From: an uncultured Duganella sp.
GTDB lineage: Bacteria > Pseudomonadota > Gammaproteobacteria > Burkholderiales > Burkholderiaceae
Direction: 5' to 3'
Length of the DNA: 28,719 bases
Assembly: GCA_946482335.1 (NCBI GenBank)
Contig: CAMLRG010000062.1
Span: 1-28,719 of the forward strand
The first letter of the stretch is position 1. Every line of letters starts with the position of its first letter. Positions 1 through 7,781 of the stretch are shown piece by piece. The notes beneath the pieces are model-generated. The model was not told where the DNA came from, searched no databases, and worked only from the letters and a program-made list of their open reading frames with translations. A program made the position numbers and the translations under genes.

Positions 1-29
1 CGCGTTTCCGAAAGTTGCCCCCCATTCGT

Positions 30-2189
30 ATGAAGAAGACCGCCCTGCCCCTCGTGCTGATTGTGCAAGCCCTGAACACCACCTACGCCCAGGAGCCCGC
101 CGCGCCGGCCGCCGACAAGGTGATGCCGAAAGTGGAAGTCAAAGGCAGCGCGGCCATGGATATCCGCCGCAACGACACCGCCACCAAGATCGTGGTGACG
201 CAGGAGGAAATCCTGAAAAACGGCGACACCAGCATCGGCGAAGTGCTCAAGCGCCTGCCCGGTATCACCCTGGATGGCGTGCAGGGGCGCGGCGGCAATA
301 TCCGCATGCGCGGCCTGGGCAGCGGCTATACCTCGATCATGCTCAATGGCGAACCGGCGCCGCCCGGCTTTTCCCTCGATTCGCTGACGCCGGACATGAT
401 CGAGCGCATCGAGGTGATGCGCGCGGCCACCGCCGAATTCAGCACGCAAGCCATTGCCGGCGGCATCAATATCGTGCTGAAGAAGGCGATTTCCACCGCG
501 CAGACGGAAATCAAGGCGGGCGTGCAGGCCGACAATGGCCAGCCGGGCGTCAGCGTCAACCTGCAAATGTCGGACCGCAAGGGTCCCTGGTCGTATTCGG
601 TGGGCGGCGGCTTCCTGTACGGCGACTTCGACCGGCCGAGCCATTCGGTCACCGAGGCTGACGGCGGCGCGCCCCTGCTGCGCACGGGCGAGGCCACCAG
701 CCGCGGTTCCTTCCGCAATTTCAATATCGCGCCGCGCATCAATTACGCGATCAAGCCGGGCGACGTGATCACTTCGCAAAGCTTCCTGGCGGTGAACCGC
801 TTCCGCGCCCACAATACCGAACGCATCGCGACGGTGTACGGCGCGGAGCCGATGTTCAGCGGCCTGGACCAGGATATCCGCGGCGACTTCGAATTGTTCC
901 GCACCGACTTGAGCTGGGCGCGGCCGCTGGCCAATGGCGCCAAGCTCGATATGAAGGCCGGCGTCAACTACAACCACCGCAACACGGAAGCGCCCAACCT
1001 GCAGACCGGCACGCTGTTCGAGCGCACGCGCACCGTGACGTCCGAGTCGACCGACAAGGGCTTCACCACCACCGGCAAGTATTCCAGCCCGCTGATTCCG
1101 GGCCACGCCCTGGCCACCGGCTGGGACATCGGCTACAGCAAGCGCGAGGAAGACCGCATCCAGCGCGAGCAGTACCTGCGCGCGCCGGCCGGTACCAAGC
1201 CGCAAAACCTCGATGAAATCTATGCCGCCGACGTGACGCGCGTGGCGGCTTATGCACAGGATGAGTGGAATGTCACCGACCGCTGGTCGGTCTATTTCGG
1301 CTTGCGCTGGGAGGGCGTGAACATCCAGAGCAGCGGCAGCGATTACGCCGGCATCGACAGCAATTCCAGCGTCCTGAGCCCGCTGTTCCAGACCTTGTAC
1401 AAGCTGGGCGAGAAGAAGAAGGACCAGGTGCGCTTCGGCCTGACCCGCACCTACAAGGCGCCGGGCGTGGGCGACCTGATCCCGCGCCGCTTTACCTCCA
1501 ACAACAACAGTTCGACTTCGCCGGACTTCATGGGCAACCCGGACTTGAAGCCGGAACTGGCCTGGGGCCTGGACCTGGCGTTCGAGCATTACCTGGGCGA
1601 AGGCGGCGGCTTGCTGTCGGCCAGCACCTATGCGCGCCGCATCGAGGACATCACGCGGCGCCGCGTGGACTTGATCGATGGGGCCTGGGTGTCGCGGCCG
1701 GTCAATGCCGGCACGGCCAACACCTATGGCGTTGAGCTGGAAGCCAAGCTGCCGCTGCGCGCGCTGATGAAGGAGGCGCCGGGCGTGGAGCTGCGTGCCA
1801 ACCTGACGCGCAACTGGTCCAGGCTCGATAGCGTGCCGGGGCCGAACAACCGCCTCGACCAGCAAGTGCCGCTCAGCGGCACCGTTGGCGCGGATTGGAA
1901 GCTGGACAAGCTGCCGCTGACCCTGGGCGGGTCGTTCAGCTACCAGGGCGGGGGCGCGGTGCGCATCTCGGATAAGCAGTTTGCGTATGCGGTGCCGAAG
2001 CGGGCGCTGGATGTGTATGGGTTGTGGAAGTTCACGCCGAAGACGCAGTTGCGCGTGTCGGCGTCGAATGTGCTGCATCAGGATAATCTGTCGCGGTCGT
2101 CTTACCTGGAGATGGCGGGGCTGCGCAGCGATACCACGATCACGCCGACCAGTACGCAGGTGCGGGCGATGTTGGAGGTGAAGCTCTAA
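30..2189 (+). CDS. TonB-dependent outer-membrane receptor
   Basis: This is a TonB-dependent receptor of about 719 residues, which would take up a large substrate (siderophore, vitamin or oligosaccharide) across the outer membrane using TonB energy. I chose the ATG at 30 over the TTG at 15 because it opens a typical Sec signal peptide (MKKTALPLVL... cleaved after TYA, about residue 20). A plug domain lies at about 55-150, with the family motifs VLKRLPGI, IRMRGLGSG, IERIEVMRAA and IAGGINIVLK. The rest is a beta-barrel rich in alternating aromatic and polar residues. The C-terminus ends in EVKL rather than the usual terminal aromatic residue. Less than 30 bp upstream is visible, so operon and regulator are unknown. 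No neighbouring gene names the substrate, and I see no reason to tie it to the xylan genes 14 kb away. The last 200 bp use more G-ending codons than the body of the gene. Confidence 0.93.
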   Translation: MKKTALPLVLIVQALNTTYAQEPAAPAADKVMPKVEVKGSAAMDIRRNDTATKIVVTQEEILKNGDTSIGEVLKRLPGITLDGVQGRGGNIRMRGLGSGYTSIMLNGEPAPPGFSLDSLTPDMIERIEVMRAATAEFSTQAIAGGINIVLKKAISTAQTEIKAGVQADNGQPGVSVNLQMSDRKGPWSYSVGGGFLYGDFDRPSHSVTEADGGAPLLRTGEATSRGSFRNFNIAPRINYAIKPGDVITSQSFLAVNRFRAHNTERIATVYGAEPMFSGLDQDIRGDFELFRTDLSWARPLANGAKLDMKAGVNYNHRNTEAPNLQTGTLFERTRTVTSESTDKGFTTTGKYSSPLIPGHALATGWDIGYSKREEDRIQREQYLRAPAGTKPQNLDEIYAADVTRVAAYAQDEWNVTDRWSVYFGLRWEGVNIQSSGSDYAGIDSNSSVLSPLFQTLYKLGEKKKDQVRFGLTRTYKAPGVGDLIPRRFTSNNNSSTSPDFMGNPDLKPELAWGLDLAFEHYLGEGGGLLSASTYARRIEDITRRRVDLIDGAWVSRPVNAGTANTYGVELEAKLPLRALMKEAPGVELRANLTRNWSRLDSVPGPNNRLDQQVPLSGTVGADWKLDKLPLTLGGSFSYQGGGAVRISDKQFAYAVPKRALDVYGLWKFTPKTQLRVSASNVLHQDNLSRSSYLEMAGLRSDTTITPTSTQVRAMLEVKL

Positions 2190-2195
2190 AACCAG

Positions 2196-2250
2196 TAAAC
2201 CGGCACACCGGTGTCAGACCCTCGGGGTCTGACACCGCCTTACCGGTTTA
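2196..2250. repeat. Nested palindromic repeat, likely bidirectional terminator (copy 1)
   Basis: The inner hairpin has a perfect 13-bp stem, CGGTGTCAGACCC (2209-2221) and GGGTCTGACACCG (2225-2237), around a TCG loop. It is enclosed by an outer 8-bp pair, TAAACCGG (2196-2203) and CCGGTTTA (2243-2250). It fills the whole gap between the receptor gene and the convergent desulfurase fusion and abuts the latter's stop codon. A sister copy lies at 28073-28112. The position suits transcription termination for both genes, although there is no clear T-tract. Confidence 0.75.
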
Positions 2251-4221
2251 TCAAGCAGCGCGGCCCAGGGCGGGCGCGGCCAGGGCCACGCCACCGGCGA
2301 GGCTGTAGGCTTGGCGGTAGCCAAGGCGGCGCAGGCATTGGGCGGCCTTGGCGCTGCGGTTGCCGCTGCGGCAGAAAAACACCAGCGGCGCCTGCTCGTC
2401 CGCCGCCAGCCAGTCCGGCACGAAGGCCGCCAGCCGGCTGAGCGGCACGCTGCGCGCACTGCGCCCGGCCGGGATGCCGGCCGCCTGTTCATACGCTTCG
2501 CGCACATCGACCAGCACCGCTTGCGGCTGCGCCGCCAGCAGGCGCGCCAGCGCCATGCCATCGAGGTGGATCTCGGCCGCCGCGCCGCCGCCCTGCGCTT
2601 CGGCGCGCAGGCTGGTGCAGCAAGGGGTCACGGCTTCGCGCCCGGCGCACAGCAGCGCATCGGCCGGCACCAGGCCGGCCAGCTCGGCCAGCGTGGCGGC
2701 GCCGGTGAAGGCATACGCCACCTGGTCGCCACGCATCAGCAGGTAAGCCAGCTGGCTGGCGTCCAGCGCCACCCGGCGCAGCGCTTGCGCACCGAAGTCC
2801 AGGCGCTCGCCGTCGGCCGGCCAGGAGCCGCCATCGCGCGTGCTGAGGCGGGCCACGACCCGGTAAGCATGGCTGCGCAGCAGGCTGTCGATGCGCTCGG
2901 CCAGTTCGGCTTGCAGATCGATCACGATGCATTGGCGCGATGCCGCATCCAGCAGCAGCCAGGTATGGTTGCCGCCCGCGCTCAGTTGCAGCACGCCGTC
3001 CGGCGCGCTGGCCGCAGCGGCCGGCTGCGCGGCGTCCGCCAGCAAGCCGGCGCCGCGCAGCGCCTGGCCGCAGCGCGCGATGCGTTCGCAGGCGGCGTCG
3101 ATGGTGGCTTCGCTGGCCAGCGGGCCGAAGGACATGCGCACCGCGCTGCTGCTGCGCCAGGCCGGCACGCCCATCGCCTCCAGCACATAACTGGGCGCGG
3201 CCTTGGCGGCCGAACAGGCGCTGCCGGCGCTGACGCGCACATTGGCGGCGTCGAACACATCCAGCAATTCCTTGCTCGACAAGCCCGGCACCGAGAAATT
3301 CAGCGTGGTCGGCAACGCCTTGTCGAAGGGCGCGTTGAACACGATGCCGGGGAAGGCGGCGCGCAGGGCCGCCGCCAGGCGTTCGCGGAAGCCGTGCAGT
3401 TCGGCCGCAGTGCGGAAGGTGCCGCCCTCTTCCAGCGCGGCCAGCACGGCGCCCAGGGCGGCAATGCCGGCCATGTTTTCGGTCCCGGAGCGCAAGCCCG
3501 CTTCCTGCCCGCCGCCCATCACCAGCGGCGTGTAGGGCGCGCCGTCGCGCAGGTACAGCATGCCGATGCCTTTCGGCGCATACAGCTTGTGGCCGGAGAA
3601 GGGGGCGTAATCGATGCGGGTATTGGCCAGCTCCAGCGCCAGCTTGCCCAGGCCCTGCACGCAGTCGACCATCCACAACGCCGGGCTGCCCTCCAGCGCG
3701 GCGGCAATGCCGGCCAGGTCGGACACCACCCCGGTCTCGTTATTGGCCGCCATGGTGCAGACGAAGGCCGCTTGCGGCGCCAGCGCGCGCAGCGCGGCCA
3801 GGTCGTGGCGGCCGTCGCCGTCGACCGCCAACGCGGTCACTTCCAGGTCGAGGCCGAGCAGCGCGTTCCAGTGCGCCAGCGCTTGCGGCACGGCCTTGTG
3901 CTCGGTGGCGCCGTACACCAGCAGCCGGCCGATGGCTTCGCCGCGCGCGCGCCGTTCGCGCAATGCGCACAGCGCCGACAGCACGGCGGTCTGGATGCCT
4001 TCGGTGGCGCCGCTGTTGAACATGATGCGGCCGCCGCCCACGCCCAGCAGGCGCTGGGCGCGCTGGCGCACGCTGTCGAGCAGGGCTTTGGCTTGCAGGC
4101 CGGTGGCGTGGGTGCTGCTGGGGTTGCCGAAACAGTCGCGCATGGCTTGCACGGCCGCGTCTATGGCGGCCGGCAGCACGCAGGTGGTGGCATTTCCGTC
4201 GAGGTAGATGGGCTGGTTCAT
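2251..4221 (-). CDS. Cysteine desulfurase / degenerate MBL-fold / rhodanese fusion protein
   Basis: The 656-residue protein has three modules. Residues 1-395 form a class V PLP aminotransferase of the NifS/IscS type, with the PLP lysine in SGHKLYAPKG (K212), RSGTENMAG, and the persulfide-forming cysteine in SAGSACSAAK (C336). Residues 407-545 resemble the metallo-beta-lactamase fold of persulfide dioxygenases (HTWLLLD, CIVIDLQ, YAFTGAATL), but the HxHxDH metal motif is replaced by LSTRDGGSW, so no metal site is visible. Residues 550-656 are a rhodanese with the active loop FFCRSGNRS (C617). The expected chemistry is sulfur transfer from L-cysteine to C336 and on to the rhodanese cysteine. It could serve cysteine breakdown or sulfur delivery. 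The start at 4221 (MNQPIYLDGNATT) matches family N-termini; an in-frame ATG at 4257 would add 12 residues. It is divergent from an Lrp-type regulator, which probably controls it. Confidence 0.88.
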   Translation of the reverse strand: MNQPIYLDGNATTCVLPAAIDAAVQAMRDCFGNPSSTHATGLQAKALLDSVRQRAQRLLGVGGGRIMFNSGATEGIQTAVLSALCALRERRARGEAIGRLLVYGATEHKAVPQALAHWNALLGLDLEVTALAVDGDGRHDLAALRALAPQAAFVCTMAANNETGVVSDLAGIAAALEGSPALWMVDCVQGLGKLALELANTRIDYAPFSGHKLYAPKGIGMLYLRDGAPYTPLVMGGGQEAGLRSGTENMAGIAALGAVLAALEEGGTFRTAAELHGFRERLAAALRAAFPGIVFNAPFDKALPTTLNFSVPGLSSKELLDVFDAANVRVSAGSACSAAKAAPSYVLEAMGVPAWRSSSAVRMSFGPLASEATIDAACERIARCGQALRGAGLLADAAQPAAAASAPDGVLQLSAGGNHTWLLLDAASRQCIVIDLQAELAERIDSLLRSHAYRVVARLSTRDGGSWPADGERLDFGAQALRRVALDASQLAYLLMRGDQVAYAFTGAATLAELAGLVPADALLCAGREAVTPCCTSLRAEAQGGGAAAEIHLDGMALARLLAAQPQAVLVDVREAYEQAAGIPAGRSARSVPLSRLAAFVPDWLAADEQAPLVFFCRSGNRSAKAAQCLRRLGYRQAYSLAGGVALAAPALGRAA

Positions 4222-4254
4222 GGTGGATAGTTTACGAATCGCCGCCGAATCGCG

Positions 4255-4305
4255 CATTCCAAAATTACCCCAAACCCGCCTTAATGTAGAATAATCATTC
4301 CAAAT
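4255..4305. promoter_or_regulatory. Candidate Lrp-type operator region between the desulfurase fusion and its regulator
   Basis: The 100-bp divergent gap contains an AT-rich stretch (4261-4321). CATTCCAAA occurs at 4255 and again at 4296, 41 bp apart, or about four helical turns. GAATAATCATTC (4289-4300) is a short inverted repeat with GAAT/ATTC arms, and TAGAAT at 4287-4292 could serve as a -10 for the rightward gene. Lrp-family proteins usually bind several phased sites, so this layout fits autoregulation plus control of the desulfurase. No binding has been shown. Confidence 0.4.
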
Positions 4306-4321
4306 ATCGATATAAATAAAA

Positions 4322-4807
4322 ATGAATGATCTCGACCGCTACGATTACGCGATCCTGGGCGCGCTGCAGGTGGATGGCACGCTGTCGGTGGCCGAACTGG
4401 CGGACAAGGTGGGCTTGTCGGCCACGCCGTGCTGGAAGCGCTTGAAGCGGCTGGAGCAGGACGGCTATCTCGAGCGGCGCGTGGCGATCATCAACCGCCG
4501 CAAGGCGGGCTTGCCGGTGACCGTGTTCGTCAGCGTGCGCACCAGCCAGCACGACGAGAAATGGCTGGCCAGGTTCGCCGCCGCCGTGGTGGCCTTGCCG
4601 GAAGTGCAAGAATTCCACCGCATGAGCGGCGACGTCGATTATTTGCTGAAGGTGGTGACCACCGATATCGAAGGGTATGACCGTTTTTACAAGAAATTGA
4701 TCAAGGCGGCCCAGCTGAGCGGGGTGTCGTCGGCCTTCTCGATGGAGCAAATCAAGTACACCACCAGCCTGCCGCTTGACCTGGTGTCGCACGGCGCCGG
4801 TAGCTGA
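4322..4807 (+). CDS. Lrp/AsnC family transcriptional regulator
   Basis: This is a 161-residue Lrp/AsnC protein of normal family length. The N-terminal winged HTH covers about residues 3-60 (DRYDYAILGALQ, LSVAELADKVGLS, WKRLKRLEQDGYL). The C-terminal RAM/effector-binding domain covers about 70-150 and includes VQEFHRMSGDVDYLLKVV and the YDRFYKKL helix. No Shine-Dalgarno sequence precedes the ATG, and AT-rich DNA (TATAAATAAAA) runs up to the start, so the message may be leaderless. The gene is divergent from the cysteine desulfurase fusion. By analogy with DecR (YbaO), an Lrp-family regulator that responds to cysteine and controls cysteine detoxification, cysteine is a plausible effector; this is inference from context. 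The following HPP-CBS gene starts 31 bp downstream on the same strand and may be co-transcribed. Confidence 0.92.
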   Translation: MNDLDRYDYAILGALQVDGTLSVAELADKVGLSATPCWKRLKRLEQDGYLERRVAIINRRKAGLPVTVFVSVRTSQHDEKWLARFAAAVVALPEVQEFHRMSGDVDYLLKVVTTDIEGYDRFYKKLIKAAQLSGVSSAFSMEQIKYTTSLPLDLVSHGAGS

Positions 4808-4838
4808 GAGTAGCGCCCGGGCGTGGGATAATGGCGGG

Positions 4839-6029
4839 ATGCTGACTTCCCTGCTTCGTTCCTTCCTCCCTGCCCGCAGCAATACCAGCCAGCGCGAACG
4901 CGCGCGCGCGGCCGGCGGCGCCCTGCTGGGCCTGCTCCTGACCAGCCTGGTCGCCCACGCCTTGCTGGGCGACCAGGCCATCTGGCTGGTGCCACCCATG
5001 GGCGCTTCGGCGGTGCTGCTGTTTTGCCTGCCGGCCAGCCCGCTGGCGCAACCGTGGTCCGTCATCGGCGGCAATGTGGTGTCCGGCCTGGTGGGCGCGG
5101 CCTGCGTGCAAGCGCTGGGCGCCGGCCCGCTGGCGACGGCCCTGGCCACGCCGCTGGCGATTGCCGCCATGTTCGCGCTGCGCTGCCTGCATCCGCCCGG
5201 CGGCGCCACCGCCCTGATGGCGGCCATCGGCGGGCCGGCCATCCACGCCATGGGTTACCGCTTCGCGCTGGGGCCGGTGCTGCTCGATTGCGTGCTGATG
5301 GTGGCGGCCGCCATCGCCTACAACAACCTGACCGGGCGGCGCTATCCGCATACCCAGCAACTGGTGCACCCCAACCCGCACGCCACCAGGGATGCGGTGC
5401 CGACGGTGCGCTTCGGCTTCCAGCCGGAAGACCTGGACGCGGTGCTGCGCCAATACAACCAGGTGCTCGACATCAGCCGTGACGACCTGGAAGAACTGTT
5501 CCTGAAAACTGAGATGCGCGCCTACCAGCGCCGCTTCGGCATCATCACCTGCGCCGACATCATGTCCAAGGACGTGGTGACGGCGGAATTCGCCACGCCG
5601 CTGGCCGACGCCTGGCGCGAAATGCGGCGCCACCGGGTGGCGGCGGTGCCGGTGCTGAACCGGGTGCGGCGCGTGATCGGCATCGTCACCACCAGCGACT
5701 TCATGGCGCACGGCGGGCTGGACGACTACCACGGCATGCGGCGGCAGCTGCGCGAGTTCCTGCGCCCGTCCGGCACCACGCATTCGGAAAAGCCGGAAGT
5801 GGTGGGGCAGATCATGGTCAAGCATCCGCGCACGGCCAGCGTCGATACCCCGATCACCGAGCTGGTGCCGCTGATGGCCGATTCGGGCTTCCACCACATC
5901 CCGGTGGTCGACCACGAAAACCGCTTCGCCGGCATCGTGACGCAATCGGACGTGGTGGCGGCGCTGTACGCTAAAAACGCTTTGTCAGCGTCAATATCCC
6001 CGACTCCGTCTTCATATCAAGCCGCTTGA
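4839..6029 (+). CDS. HPP family membrane protein with two CBS domains
   Basis: The 396-residue protein has an HPP transmembrane domain (about residues 25-165, four predicted helices) that includes the signature LHPPGGATAL at 117-126. A linker leads to two cytoplasmic CBS domains, at about 237-290 (CADIMSKDVV ... GIVTTSDF) and 322-377 (VGQIMVKHP ... GIVTQSDVVAALY). CBS pairs bind adenosyl ligands, and some HPP proteins have been linked to nitrite transport, but the substrate here is unknown. I reject an upstream in-frame ATG at 4776 because it lies inside the Lrp gene; the ATG at 4839 begins a normal HPP N-terminus. The last 18 residues after VAALY are not part of the CBS fold. They are encoded over the 3' end of the convergent aspartyl protease gene, giving a 59-bp overlap. 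Confidence 0.9.
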   Translation: MLTSLLRSFLPARSNTSQRERARAAGGALLGLLLTSLVAHALLGDQAIWLVPPMGASAVLLFCLPASPLAQPWSVIGGNVVSGLVGAACVQALGAGPLATALATPLAIAAMFALRCLHPPGGATALMAAIGGPAIHAMGYRFALGPVLLDCVLMVAAAIAYNNLTGRRYPHTQQLVHPNPHATRDAVPTVRFGFQPEDLDAVLRQYNQVLDISRDDLEELFLKTEMRAYQRRFGIITCADIMSKDVVTAEFATPLADAWREMRRHRVAAVPVLNRVRRVIGIVTTSDFMAHGGLDDYHGMRRQLREFLRPSGTTHSEKPEVVGQIMVKHPRTASVDTPITELVPLMADSGFHHIPVVDHENRFAGIVTQSDVVAALYAKNALSASISPTPSSYQAA

Positions 6030-6597
6030 GGACGGAATTGCCGAGCAGGATGACCGGCAAGCCCGCCTCACTGATGGAGCCGTCCACATTGGCGAACTCG
6101 AATTCGCCGACCTTGACCCGGTCCAGCTTGACGATCCAGACCTGGGTGGTGCCGCCCGCCGTTTGCGAGAAGGCGCGGCGGCCCTTGTTGCGGTAATCGA
6201 TGCCCATCTTGGCCGCCAGCGGCGCCGGGATCGACACCAGCGAAGCACCGGTATCGAGCATCATATTGACCGGGACGCCATTGATTTCGCCGGCCACCGA
6301 ATAGTGCCCGTTCGGGTCGGGCGACAGCACCATCGCATTGCCGCCGCCAGGCTTGGCGGCGACGAATTCGCCGAGACGGATGGTGTAGCGCTTGCCGTTT
6401 TCCTCGATGGTGGCTTCGCCCGAGGTCACGCCCACCAGTTTGCTGCCATCGGGCAGGCTGGCCCCCACCGGGAAGGTGCGCGGCGCGGCGCCGTTCACCG
6501 ACAGCAGGGCTTTTTCCTTCAGGGTTCCCACTAGCGCCACGTCGGCCTGTGCGAAAGGGGCGGCGGCCAGCAGGGCCGCCAGGTACAGGCTACGCAT
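5971..6597 (-). CDS. Secreted clan AA (retropepsin-like) aspartyl protease
   Basis: This is a 208-residue periplasmic protein. A signal peptide covers residues 1-18 (MRSLYLAALLAAAPFAQA). It is followed by a small N-terminal beta domain, about 20-80, and a retroviral-type aspartyl protease domain, about 95-208. The catalytic motif is LDTGAS (D115), and the C-terminal flap and strand motif is PVILLGNSVLKRLDM. It resembles the TIGR02281 family, which is common in proteobacteria and works as a single-motif homodimer; substrates are not known. I chose the ATG at 6597 over one at 6672 because it starts the signal peptide and has AAGAAGGA upstream as ribosome binding site. The 3' end overlaps the HPP-CBS gene on the other strand by 59 bp. 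Confidence 0.88.
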   Translation of the reverse strand: MRSLYLAALLAAAPFAQADVALVGTLKEKALLSVNGAAPRTFPVGASLPDGSKLVGVTSGEATIEENGKRYTIRLGEFVAAKPGGGNAMVLSPDPNGHYSVAGEINGVPVNMMLDTGASLVSIPAPLAAKMGIDYRNKGRRAFSQTAGGTTQVWIVKLDRVKVGEFEFANVDGSISEAGLPVILLGNSVLKRLDMKTESGILTLTKRF

Positions 6598-6676
6598 GAA
6601 CTGATCCTTCTTCAAATCGCCAGCAGCCATTGTGCTGGCGCTGGCGGCAATAGTAAATATACGGCACGGCAAGCTT

Positions 6677-7276
6677 TCATTTTTTGCCCGCTTCGAGGAA
6701 CAGCCGCGCCGCCAGGCCGGCGGAACAGAAGGCGGCCAGGCCGGCGCCGAGGGAGAGGGCTGCGGCCAGCAATCCCAGCGCCAGCAGCCTGCACACCATC
6801 AACCGCTGTCGGGGCAACAGGCGCGGCGTCGATAACAGGATGGCCAGGGCCAGTGCCGCCGGCACCAGCGGCAGGCCGGCGCCACCTGCATAAACGAGTA
6901 AGGCCAGCATGGCCCAGGCCAGCGCTGCGGCGCCCGTCGGATCCGGGCCAGGCCGGGCGTCGATGGCGGCTTGCAGGTCGGGGGCAACCGGCAGGCGCCG
7001 GAACATGCCAATATCGCTGCCGCCTGTATTCCCGGTGGGGACCACGCCCAGCGCCGAACCGAGCGCGCCCAGCACGATGCGCAGCAACTGGCCGACAGCG
7101 GCGCCCGGCCGGCCGCGCCTCAGCTCGAGCTTGAGCATCAGCCAGTGCGACAGCACGTGCGGCCACACCTGGCGCTGGCCGATCACATGGGCGCGCTCCA
7201 GGTGGCCCATGGCGGCTTCCAGCTCGCCCGCCGCCATGCGCGCGCGGGCTGCCGCGACTTCTTCACCGAACGTCAT
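6677..7276 (-). CDS. DUF3703 protein with C-terminal membrane extension
   Basis: This is a 199-residue protein of unknown function. The N-terminal ~105 residues match my memory of DUF3703: HLERAHVIGQ, a SHWLMLKLELRRG helix, and the signature PTGNTGG followed by a LPVAPDLQAAID tail. After that the chain continues for about 95 residues with three or four hydrophobic helices (LAWAMLALLVYAGG, LVPAALALAILL, LMVCRLLALGLLAAAL, GLAARLF), so it is probably anchored in the inner membrane. DUF3703 proteins as I know them stop near 120 residues. The ATG overlaps the cupin stop codon (ATGA, 7273-7276), which implies translational coupling. A longer in-frame start in the cupin gene at 7756 is rejected because that stretch is the cupin gene read in another frame. 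Confidence 0.75.
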   Translation of the reverse strand: MTFGEEVAAARARMAAGELEAAMGHLERAHVIGQRQVWPHVLSHWLMLKLELRRGRPGAAVGQLLRIVLGALGSALGVVPTGNTGGSDIGMFRRLPVAPDLQAAIDARPGPDPTGAAALAWAMLALLVYAGGAGLPLVPAALALAILLSTPRLLPRQRLMVCRLLALGLLAAALSLGAGLAAFCSAGLAARLFLEAGKK

Positions 7277-7743
7277 AACGGTCCAAAGTCCTTCCCTTCC
7301 GACAGCTTGTAGACCTTGATCTTGTCGCCGGTGCGCACCATGCGGCGGTCCAGCGCGGGGAAGTCCGCCACTTCGCATTCCAGGTTTTCGCCGCCCATCA
7401 GGTAGACCAGGTCCTCGGTGCCGCGGTTGATCATCTGGTGCGCCTTGGACGGTGCCGGGAAGCCGACGAAGTCGCCTGGCTCCAGCGCGTAATCCTCGCC
7501 ATCGATGTGCGCGATGCCGCGTCCGGACAGGATGTAGACCCACTCTTCCTCGTTGTGGTGCAGGTGGTAGGCAAACGACTCCTTGCCCGGCTTGAGCCGG
7601 CCGATGCTGACGCCAGTGCGCTTCAAGCCGCCCATGCGCGACAGCTGTGAGCCGCTGATTTCCGAGTTGGGATTCCAGGGATGGGAAAACGTGCCTTCCG
7701 CTTCCTGCGCGGCAGCCTTGCGGACGATGTGCGGATACGACAT
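7273..7743 (-). CDS. Single-domain cupin protein
   Basis: This is a 156-residue cupin (double-stranded beta-helix). Motif 1 runs HLHHNEEEWVYILSG at 60-74, giving His60/His62, Glu67 and the closing glycine. Motif 2 is PGDFVGFPAPSKAH at 89-102, with His102 as the last metal ligand. The metal site therefore looks intact and is probably cytoplasmic, since there is no signal peptide. Related cupins include sugar-phosphate isomerases and dioxygenases, but the sequence does not decide between them. Upstream on the minus strand are GAGGT 6 nt before the ATG and TACAAT (7776-7781) as a candidate -10. It is followed without a gap by the DUF3703 membrane gene, so the two probably form one transcript. 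Confidence 0.85.
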   Translation of the reverse strand: MSYPHIVRKAAAQEAEGTFSHPWNPNSEISGSQLSRMGGLKRTGVSIGRLKPGKESFAYHLHHNEEEWVYILSGRGIAHIDGEDYALEPGDFVGFPAPSKAHQMINRGTEDLVYLMGGENLECEVADFPALDRRMVRTGDKIKVYKLSEGKDFGPL

Positions 7744-7781
7744 TGCGGCACCTCATGTTTTATTGGTCTTGCAACATTGTA

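Noticed and set aside
2311..4230. 639-codon open frame on the plus strand opposite the desulfurase fusion
   Set aside because: It is a composition shadow: the product is rich in Arg, Gln, Ala and Gly without any domain, and it lies fully antisense to a well-supported gene.
4776..4838. Upstream ATG of the HPP-CBS gene at 4776
   Set aside because: It lies inside the Lrp gene and adds 21 residues not typical of HPP proteins.
7277..7756. Extended 359-residue version of the DUF3703 protein
   Set aside because: The added part is the cupin gene out of frame; the domain begins at the ATG at 7276.
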